This document shows, piece by piece, positions 32,380 through 38,024 of a DNA stretch of 38,024 bases (position 1 is its first letter; each line of letters opens with the position of its first letter). The translations under genes were made by a program, and so were the position numbers. The stretch covers positions 1 to 38,024 of the forward strand of contig CAZSLV010000003.1 of assembly GCA_964607545.1 (NCBI GenBank), read 5' to 3'. A model generated the notes under the pieces. That model saw nothing but the letters and a program-made list of their open reading frames with translations, was not told where the DNA came from and did no database searches. Source of the DNA: Gudongella sp964607545. Lineage in GTDB: Bacteria; Bacillota; Clostridia; Tissierellales; Tissierellaceae.

Positions 32380-33030
32380 CTATACTGTTTTATCGAGTTC
32401 TTTGGAAATGGTTTCAAATATTGCATCAATGGATTTTGTCCCATCTACATCAAGTAATAAGTTTCTTTCTCTGTAGTAGGCTATTAAAGGCTCAGTTTGC
32501 TCCATATAAACATTTATCCTTGTTGATACAGTCTCTACATTATCATCATCTCTTTGGTAAAGAACACCGCTATCTATATCGCAGATTCCTTTTACTTTAG
32601 GAGGGTTAAATTTTATATGATAAGTTGCACCACATTCCCTGCAAATTCGTCTTCCAACTGCTCGTTCTATTAAAATTTCGGCAGATGCGTTTATGTTTAT
32701 AACTCTATCTAGTTTTATATCCATCTTATGAAGTTCTGAATCTAAAGCTTGGGCTTGATTAAGTGTCCTTGGAAATCCATCTAATAGAAACCCCTCTCTA
32801 CAATCATCTTTTGTTAGCCTATCCTTTACTATAGAAACTACTAATTCATCTGGTACCAGAAGACCCTTATCCATATAAGCTTTTGCTTCTTTTCCTAATT
32901 CAGTATTGTTTTTAATATTTGCTCTAAAAATATCCCCCGTTGAAATATGTGGAATATTATACTTATCCACTATAGCTGATGCCTGAGTTCCCTTACCTGC
33001 TCCTGGAGGACCTAGTAATACTAATCTCAT
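32380..33030 (-). CDS. adk: Adenylate kinase (zinc-type LID)
   Basis: Interconverts ATP + AMP and 2 ADP. The P-loop LLGPPGAGKGTQA is at the N-terminus, FLLDGFPRTLNQA near residue 81, and the LID domain carries CRECG...CDID near 130-150, a Cys-Cys-Cys-Asp zinc site. The ATG at 33030 (216 residues) is favoured, because AGGAG directly abuts the earlier ATG at 33039 but is 9 bases from this one. It lies after secY. map, often next, is missing. Confidence 0.96.
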   Translation of the reverse strand: MRLVLLGPPGAGKGTQASAIVDKYNIPHISTGDIFRANIKNNTELGKEAKAYMDKGLLVPDELVVSIVKDRLTKDDCREGFLLDGFPRTLNQAQALDSELHKMDIKLDRVININASAEILIERAVGRRICRECGATYHIKFNPPKVKGICDIDSGVLYQRDDDNVETVSTRINVYMEQTEPLIAYYRERNLLLDVDGTKSIDAIFETISKELDKTV

Positions 33031-33049
33031 TTTTCTCATCTCCTATAGT

Positions 33050-34324
33050 TTATTTTAAAAATCCCTTGTAATGCCTCATTAGCATTTGAGATTCTATTTG
33101 CTTAACTGTTTCTAGTGCAACCCCTACAACGATTATTATAGCAGTACCACCAAAGTTTACATCCATGTTAAATAATTTTGATAGTAAAACAGGTGCTGTT
33201 GCTAGTATTGCAAGAGACATACCTCCTACAAAAGTTATCCTATTAACTACCTTGTTTAAGTGGTCTGAAGTAGGTCTTCCAGGTCTAATTCCTGGTATAA
33301 AACCACCATTTTGTTGTAAATTCTTTGAGTATTCAACAGTATTAAACTGAACTGCTGTATAAAAATATGTGAAAAATACTATAAGAATTATATTTAAGAT
33401 TGAATATATCCACATTCCTACTCCACCTGCTGGTGTAAGGTACTTTTCAATCCACTGTGTAACCCCACCTTGGGAAAATAGTGAAATAGTTTGAGGTAGT
33501 GCTAGTAGTGATGATGCAAATATTACTGGAATAACTCCAGCCATTAATACCTTAATAGGTATATGGGTACTTTGGCCACCATACATTTTTCTACCTACAA
33601 CCCTTTTTGCATATTGAACAGGTATTCTTCTTTCACCCTGTTGTAAGGCTACTACAAAAGCAATTATAAGAAGCATTACTATCCCAAATAACAATACAGA
33701 TATAATACTAAGTTGTCCAATGCTTACAAGCTTGAAAGTAGTAATTAAATCAGAAGGAAGTCTAGATATAATACCTATGAAAATTAAAAGTGAAATACCA
33801 TTTCCAATTCCTTTTTCAGTAATTAATTCTCCAATCCACATAAGAAATGCGGTTCCAGCAACTATAGATAATATTACTATTGCAATTTGCAAATTATTTT
33901 CAGTTTCTAAGGCTCTTCTAAATAAACCAAAAGTTAATCCTATAGCTTGTACAGCTGCAAGTGCAATTGCTCCATACCTTGTATACCTGTTTATTTTCTT
34001 TTTTCCTTCTTCTCCTTCTCTTGCTAGTTCCTCTAATTTAGGTATAGCAATAGTTAAAAGTTGAAGTATAATTGATGCTGTGATATAAGGATAAATATTT
34101 GCAGCAAAAATACTGTAACTACTTAGGGTTCCTCCAGACATCATATCTAGAAATTGTAATACCCCACCTTGACTAGTATTAAAGATGCTGCCGATAATTT
34201 CTTTATTCATAAAAGGAACAGGTATAGCAGCTCCTAATCTTACTACTAGTAGCATTAGAATAGTAAAAGTCATCTTTTTTCTTAAATCTGGAATCTTCCA
34301 AGCATCTCTCAAGGTTGAAAGCAT
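33050..34324 (-). CDS. secY: Preprotein translocase subunit SecY
   Basis: Channel-forming core of the Sec translocon, 424 residues with ten hydrophobic segments. Typical stretches are GAAIPVPFMNKE near residue 32, SIFAANIYPYITASIILQLL near 72, GERRIPVQYAKRVVGRKMYGGQ near 231 and GFIPGIRPGRPTSDHLN near 342. It starts immediately after the rplO stop, with no gap, and is followed by adk. Confidence 0.98.
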   Translation of the reverse strand: MLSTLRDAWKIPDLRKKMTFTILMLLVVRLGAAIPVPFMNKEIIGSIFNTSQGGVLQFLDMMSGGTLSSYSIFAANIYPYITASIILQLLTIAIPKLEELAREGEEGKKKINRYTRYGAIALAAVQAIGLTFGLFRRALETENNLQIAIVILSIVAGTAFLMWIGELITEKGIGNGISLLIFIGIISRLPSDLITTFKLVSIGQLSIISVLLFGIVMLLIIAFVVALQQGERRIPVQYAKRVVGRKMYGGQSTHIPIKVLMAGVIPVIFASSLLALPQTISLFSQGGVTQWIEKYLTPAGGVGMWIYSILNIILIVFFTYFYTAVQFNTVEYSKNLQQNGGFIPGIRPGRPTSDHLNKVVNRITFVGGMSLAILATAPVLLSKLFNMDVNFGGTAIIIVVGVALETVKQIESQMLMRHYKGFLK

Positions 34325-34783
34325 TTAAATCACCTCAACCTTTCCTCCTGCAGCTTCTATCTTCTCTGCAGCAGTTTTGCTAAATTTATGTGCTTGAACT
34401 GTTAATTTAACAGTTAACTCTCCATCACCAAGAACCTTAAGTCCATCTTTTGCCTTACCCTGCTTAACAATACCTTCGTTGTATAATAACTCAGGTGTTA
34501 TAAGAGTGTCAGCTTCAAATCTATTTAAATCTCCTATATTAACTATAGCAAATTCCTTAGCAAATATATTTGTAAATCCTCTTTTTGGAGTTCTCCTAAA
34601 TAGAGGCATTTGTCCACCTTCAAATCCAGGTCTTACTCCTCCACCGGATCTAGCGTTTTGGCCTTTGTGTCCCTTACCTGATGTTTTTCCAAGTCCAGAA
34701 CCAGTACCTCTACCAAGTCTTTTTTTAGCTTTACTTCCGCCTCCGACATTTGGTCTTAAATCATTTAGTTTCAATCCGTACAC
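34325..34783 (-). CDS. rplO: Ribosomal protein L15
   Basis: Late-assembly 50S protein, 152 residues. The glycine/basic N-terminus KKRLGRGTGSGLGKTSGKGHKGQ is diagnostic, followed by GGGVRPGFEGGQMPLFRRTPKRGF and the C-terminal AHKFSKTAAEKIEAAGGKVEVI. It abuts secY and follows rpmD by 8 bases. Confidence 0.98.
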   Translation of the reverse strand: MYGLKLNDLRPNVGGGSKAKKRLGRGTGSGLGKTSGKGHKGQNARSGGGVRPGFEGGQMPLFRRTPKRGFTNIFAKEFAIVNIGDLNRFEADTLITPELLYNEGIVKQGKAKDGLKVLGDGELTVKLTVQAHKFSKTAAEKIEAAGGKVEVI

Positions 34784-34791
34784 CTCCTTTA

Positions 34792-34968
34792 TTAGTCTAT
34801 AACTTCAACCATGTAGTCTATTTGATGTATCATACCTCTAATTTGAGGAGTATCATTCTTTTCCACTACGTGACCAATTTTCCTTAATCCAAGGGCTTCG
34901 ACTGTTTTTTTATGTGTTTCAGGTCTACCGATGGGACTTTTAACCAACTTGATTTTAAGCATAGTCAT
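34792..34968 (-). CDS. rpmD: Ribosomal protein L30
   Basis: Small 58-residue protein read by hand: it starts MTMLKIKLVKSPIGRPETHK, continues with TVEALGLRKIGHVVEKNDTP and ends in HQIDYMVEVID, the normal L30 pattern. A second ATG two codons in (34962) is an alternative start. The gene lies in its standard place between rpsE and rplO. Confidence 0.97.
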   Translation of the reverse strand: MTMLKIKLVKSPIGRPETHKKTVEALGLRKIGHVVEKNDTPQIRGMIHQIDYMVEVID

Positions 34969-34979
34969 TTTTCTCCCCC

Positions 34980-35486
34980 CTAACCTAATATTTCTTCTAC
35001 TGTTTTTCCTCTAAGTTTAGCAACATCTTCAACTTTTTTCAGTCCTTGAAGAGCTTCCATAGTTGCATTAACAACATTTCTTGGATTACTTGTTCCAAGT
35101 GATTTTGTTCTTATGTCCTTAATCCCAACTAACTCACAAACAGCACGAACTGCTCCACCTGCTATAACTCCAGTACCTTCTTTAGATGGCTTAAGCAAAA
35201 CTCGTCCTGCACCATAAACTCCTGTAATTTCATGAGGGATAGTTGTTCCAACTAGAGGTATTTCTACTATATGTTTTTTTGCATCTTGAATAGCCTTTCT
35301 AATAGCCTCAGGTACTTCAAGTGCCTTTGCCATTCCTATTCCAACATGCCCATTTTCATCTCCAACGACTACTAATGCACTAAATCTAAAGTTTCTACCG
35401 CCTTTAACAACTTTAGTAACACGATTTATATTAACAACTCTTTCTTTTAAATCTAATTCACTAGAATCTATAAACTGACGATTCAT
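34980..35486 (-). CDS. rpsE: Ribosomal protein S5
   Basis: Small-subunit fidelity protein, 168 residues. The N-terminal dsRNA-binding domain contains RVTKVVKGGRNFRFSALVVVGD and GIGMAKALEVPEAIRKA. The C-terminal domain has GTGVIAGGAVRAVCELVGI and SLGTSNPRNVVNATMEAL. It lies 17 bases after rplR. Confidence 0.98.
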   Translation of the reverse strand: MNRQFIDSSELDLKERVVNINRVTKVVKGGRNFRFSALVVVGDENGHVGIGMAKALEVPEAIRKAIQDAKKHIVEIPLVGTTIPHEITGVYGAGRVLLKPSKEGTGVIAGGAVRAVCELVGIKDIRTKSLGTSNPRNVVNATMEALQGLKKVEDVAKLRGKTVEEILG

Positions 35487-35503
35487 TAATTCCCCTCCTT
35501 TTA

Positions 35504-35866
35504 TTAAAATTTAAGTCCAGCTTCCCTTGCTCCATCAGCTAACTCTTTTACTCTTCCATGATAAAGGTAGCCTCCTCTATCGAAAACAACTTCTTCTATA
35601 CCCTTATCTAGAGCTATTTTAGCAATTGCAGATCCAACTACCTTAGCAGCTTCCTTGTTTTTAGTGTTAGTAAGGTTTAAAGACTTATCTAAAGTAGAAG
35701 CTGATGCCAAAGTATTGCCTGCTATATCATCAATAATTTGAGCATAAATATGACTACCGCTCCTATAAATGTTTAATCTTGGCTTTGCAGGAGTGCCGGT
35801 TACTCTTTGCCTTACTCTAGTATGTCTTACTTGTCTAGTTTTGTTTTTATCAATTTTCTTTAGCAA
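35504..35866 (-). CDS. rplR: Ribosomal protein L18
   Basis: 5S rRNA-binding protein, complete at 120 residues: basic N-terminus KNKTRQVRHTRVRQRVTGT, then RLNIYRSGSHIYAQIIDD and the ending VVFDRGGYLYHGRVKELADGAREAGLKF (about residues 93-120). It sits 16 bases after rplF. Confidence 0.98.
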   Translation of the reverse strand: MLKKIDKNKTRQVRHTRVRQRVTGTPAKPRLNIYRSGSHIYAQIIDDIAGNTLASASTLDKSLNLTNTKNKEAAKVVGSAIAKIALDKGIEEVVFDRGGYLYHGRVKELADGAREAGLKF

Positions 35867-35882
35867 ATTTGTTCACTCCTTT

Positions 35883-36422
35883 CTACTTACCTGTTTTTCC
35901 TACTTTACGTCTGATAATTTCATCAGTATACTTAATACCCTTGCCCTTATATGGCTCTGGTTTTCTATAGTCTCTAATCTTTGAAGCATAATTTCCTACT
36001 AATTGCTTGTTGATACCCTTAACAATTATTTTATTAGCTGCAGGAACTTCAACTTCTAGTCCAGCTGGGTCTTCTAATTCAATTGGATGAGAATAACCTA
36101 GGGTTAGAACTAATTTGTTCCCTTGTTTTGCAGCCCTATATCCAGTTCCTACAATATCTAATGTCTTGGAGTAACCTTCAGTTACACCTTCTACCATGTT
36201 CCATATTAATGTTCTAGATAAGCCGTGTAAAGACTTGTGTCTTTTAATTTCTGATGGCCTAGCTACGCTTAATACTCCATCTTCTATATTTATAATCATA
36301 TCTTGGTTAATTTGTTGTGATAGTTGACCTTTTGGTCCTTTTACTTCTACCAAGTTATCTTTGTTTACCTTTACTTCAACTCCACTTGGTAGGTTAATTG
36401 GTTTTAAACCTATTCTTGACAT
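35883..36422 (-). CDS. rplF: Ribosomal protein L6
   Basis: Two-domain 50S protein near the factor-binding site, 179 residues. SRIGLKPINLPSGVEV opens it. The second domain shows GTGYRAAKQGNKLVLTLGYSHP near residue 92 and PEPYKGKGIKYTDEIIRRKVGKTGK at the C-terminus. It follows rpsH by 35 bases. Confidence 0.98.
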   Translation of the reverse strand: MSRIGLKPINLPSGVEVKVNKDNLVEVKGPKGQLSQQINQDMIINIEDGVLSVARPSEIKRHKSLHGLSRTLIWNMVEGVTEGYSKTLDIVGTGYRAAKQGNKLVLTLGYSHPIELEDPAGLEVEVPAANKIIVKGINKQLVGNYASKIRDYRKPEPYKGKGIKYTDEIIRRKVGKTGK

Positions 36423-36457
36423 GAGTGCACCTCCTGTTCCATTAATCTAGTAACTTA

Positions 36458-36853
36458 TTACCAAACGTAACAAATTACCTCTCCACCCACATTTTCACTT
36501 CGTGCTTGCTTATCAGTCATCATACCCTTTGAAGTAGATAAAACTGCTATTCCTAATCCTCCAAGCACCCTTGGGATTTCGTTATTTTTAACATATACCT
36601 TAAGTCCTGGTTTAGATATTCTCTTGATACCAGAAATTACTTTTTCACTGTTTTTTCCGTATTTTAAATCTATTCTTATAATGCCTTGTTTTGCATCTTC
36701 GATTACATCAAAGCCCTTAATAAACCCTTCATCTAAAAGAATTTTAGCAACTTCCTTCTTTATATTTGAAGCCGGAACATCAACTGAATCATGTCTTGCG
36801 TTGTTACCATTTCTAATTCTGGTTAACATATCCGCGATTGGGTCTGTCATCAT
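36458..36853 (-). CDS. rpsH: Ribosomal protein S8
   Basis: 16S-binding protein and known spc-operon translational repressor in other bacteria, 131 residues: TDPIADMLTRIRNGNNARHD at the start, and VLGGLGIAVLSTSKGMMTDKQAR with GGEVICYVW at the end. Two adjacent ATG codons exist; GGAGG is 8 bases before the first, which I use. Confidence 0.98.
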   Translation of the reverse strand: MMTDPIADMLTRIRNGNNARHDSVDVPASNIKKEVAKILLDEGFIKGFDVIEDAKQGIIRIDLKYGKNSEKVISGIKRISKPGLKVYVKNNEIPRVLGGLGIAVLSTSKGMMTDKQARSENVGGEVICYVW

Positions 36854-36882
36854 AATTGTTACCTCCTTTCATAATCTTAAGA

Positions 36883-37068
36883 TTACCAGCTAGCTTTTCT
36901 AACGCCAGGGATTTGACCCTTATGAGCTAATTCTCTGAAACATATACGACATACTCCATATTTTCTTAAATAAGCGTGAGGTCTACCACATATTTTACAT
37001 CTATTATATTCTTGTGTGCTAAACTTTGCTTTTCTCTTTTGTTTAGCAATCATTGATTTCTTTGCCAT
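36883..37068 (-). CDS. rpsZ: Ribosomal protein S14, type Z (zinc)
   Basis: Short 61-residue S14 with a zinc ribbon: CKICGRPHAYLRKYGVCRIC (residues 24-43) supplies four cysteines. This is the zinc-dependent housekeeping form of Firmicutes. It lies between rplE (12 bases) and rpsH (29 bases). Confidence 0.98.
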   Translation of the reverse strand: MAKKSMIAKQKRKAKFSTQEYNRCKICGRPHAYLRKYGVCRICFRELAHKGQIPGVRKASW

Positions 37069-37080
37069 GCTTTTCCCTCC

Positions 37081-37626
37081 TTACTGTTTTTTAAAGGGCA
37101 TTCCCATTTTCTCTAAGAACACTCTAGCTTCTTCATCAGTTTGTGCTGTAGTTACGATTACAATATCAAGTCCCCTTATGGAGTCTACCATATCATATTC
37201 TATCTCAGGAAAAATAAGTTGTTCTTTGATTCCAAGGGCATAATTTCCCCTGCCATCAAAGGCTGTATCACTAACACCTCTAAAGTCTCTTACTCTTGGT
37301 AGGGCTATATTCATTAACTTGTCTAAAAATTCATACATTCTAGCTCCCCTAAGTGTAACTTTTGCTCCAATCTTCATACCTTCTCTTAGCTTAAAGTTTG
37401 CTATGGATTTTTTTGCTACTGTTACAAGGGGCTTTTGACCAGCTATAATTTCTAATTCTTTTACTGCTGATTCTAGAGCCTTAGGGTTGTCTCTTGCTTC
37501 GCCTACTCCCATATTTATAACAACTTTTTCAAGTTTTGGAACTTGCATAACGCTATCGTAACTGAATTTTTCCATCATATCTTTTACAACTTCGTCTTGG
37601 TACTTTATCTTTAATCTGGAAGTCAT
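37081..37626 (-). CDS. rplE: Ribosomal protein L5
   Basis: 5S rRNA-binding protein of the central protuberance, 181 residues: SYDSVMQVPKLEKVVINMGVGEA near residue 23, GQKPLVTVAKKSIANFKLREG near 73 and RDFRGVSDTAFDGRGNYALGIKEQ near 116. GGAGG precedes the ATG. It follows rplX by 24 bases. Confidence 0.98.
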   Translation of the reverse strand: MTSRLKIKYQDEVVKDMMEKFSYDSVMQVPKLEKVVINMGVGEARDNPKALESAVKELEIIAGQKPLVTVAKKSIANFKLREGMKIGAKVTLRGARMYEFLDKLMNIALPRVRDFRGVSDTAFDGRGNYALGIKEQLIFPEIEYDMVDSIRGLDIVIVTTAQTDEEARVFLEKMGMPFKKQ

Positions 37627-37650
37627 TCCATTACCTCCTTTCTCAAGTGA

Positions 37651-37965
37651 TTATTTATCTAATTCTTCTCCGCATTTTTTACATATTCTTGTCTTACTGC
37701 CATCTTTTTCTATCCTAGTTCCAACTCTTACTCCAGCTTTGTCCTTTGGACAATAAATCATTACTTTAGATGCATTTATTGGTCCTTCATACTTAAGGAT
37801 TCCACCTGGTTTTGTTGGTCCTTGTGGTTTTCTATGTTTAGTAATCATGTTTACGCCTTCAACAACTACTCTATTGTCCTTAGGCATTGCTAACATAACC
37901 TTGCCAGTCTTTCCTCTGTCTTTACCTGATACAACAACTACTGTATCTCCTTTTTTTACATGCAT
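37651..37965 (-). CDS. rplX: Ribosomal protein L24
   Basis: KOW-type assembly initiator of the 50S subunit, 104 residues: KKGDTVVVVSGKDRGKTGKV, VEGVNMITKHRKPQGPTKPGGI, and a C-terminus with CPKDKAGVRVG and KTRICKKCGEELD. The three C-terminal cysteines (C, CxxC) are common in clostridial L24. AGGAGG lies before the ATG and rplN is 15 bases upstream. Confidence 0.98.
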   Translation of the reverse strand: MHVKKGDTVVVVSGKDRGKTGKVMLAMPKDNRVVVEGVNMITKHRKPQGPTKPGGILKYEGPINASKVMIYCPKDKAGVRVGTRIEKDGSKTRICKKCGEELDK

Positions 37966-37980
37966 ACTCTACACCTCCTC

Positions 37981-38024
37981 TTATAGTACTTCCGGTGCTA
38001 AGGATATAATCTTCATATAGTTAC
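37981..38024 (-). CDS. rplN: Ribosomal protein L14, C-terminal end (partial)
   Basis: The last 14 codons of rplN enter the window. They read YMKIISLAPEVL before the TAA at 37981-37983, which is the usual end of L14. The 5' part lies beyond the right edge. Confidence 0.9.
   Translation of the reverse strand, partial: NYMKIISLAPEVL

Overview
The window is a low-G+C, gene-dense stretch of an anaerobic Firmicutes chromosome. The gene set (branched-chain 2-oxoacid:ferredoxin oxidoreductase, Ptb/Buk acyl-phosphate pathway, two-subunit glycine decarboxylase, rubrerythrin, ferritin, ECF transporter inside the ribosomal protein region) points to an amino-acid-fermenting clostridium, perhaps of the Tissierellales type. 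That placement is an inference from content and style, not a database result. Nearly everything is on the minus strand, so the window reads from right to left. Only a Crp/Fnr regulator and a ferredoxin-type aldo/keto reductase are on the plus strand. No tRNA, rRNA, CRISPR array, phage gene or transposase was seen, and no gene-free gap exceeds about 230 bases.

Right third (25252-38024): the spc and alpha ribosomal operons run rplN(partial)-rplX-rplE-rpsZ-rpsH-rplF-rplR-rpsE-rpmD-rplO-secY-adk-KOW protein-infA-rpmJ-rpsM-rpsK-rpsD-rpoA-rplQ. They are followed by ecfA1-ecfA2-ecfT and by rplM-rpsI with its own sigma-A promoter. Two genes often found in this block, map and truA, are not at their usual places. 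An intergenic element with two hairpins and complementary loops lies between rpsI and the plus-strand reductase.

Middle (15600-25022): a complete glycine cleavage operon gcvT-gcvH-gcvPA-gcvPB-lpdA ends at a strong terminator. It is followed by a PAP2 phosphatase, the Crp/Fnr regulator, a 97-residue orphan and ferritin.

Left (115-15449): an ArsR-type repressor leads a sulfur gene encoding CoA-disulfide reductase plus rhodanese. Its TusA and DsrE2 domains lie in the -1 frame, behind a GGGAAAG heptamer that is followed at once by two stop codons. This looks like a programmed -1 frameshift producing an 831-residue four-domain protein, and it is the most interesting item here. Next come rubrerythrin, a DUF5317-like membrane protein and a CapA-like protein. 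A roughly 8.4 kb operon then reads cdaA-cdaR-buk-ptb-buk-P-loop ATPase-vorD-vorB-vorA-vorC. It joins c-di-AMP synthesis to branched-chain acid fermentation: VOR makes branched acyl-CoA, Ptb swaps CoA for phosphate, and Buk makes ATP. A PepD dipeptidase, which could supply amino acids, closes the window.

A second theme is regulatory. Five upstream regions (pepD, ferritin, the 97-residue orphan, crp, gcvT) carry a WGWTT-like box exactly 15 bases before GGGTA. That resembles sigma-B-type promoters, whereas cdaA, arsR and rplM have ordinary sigma-A promoters.
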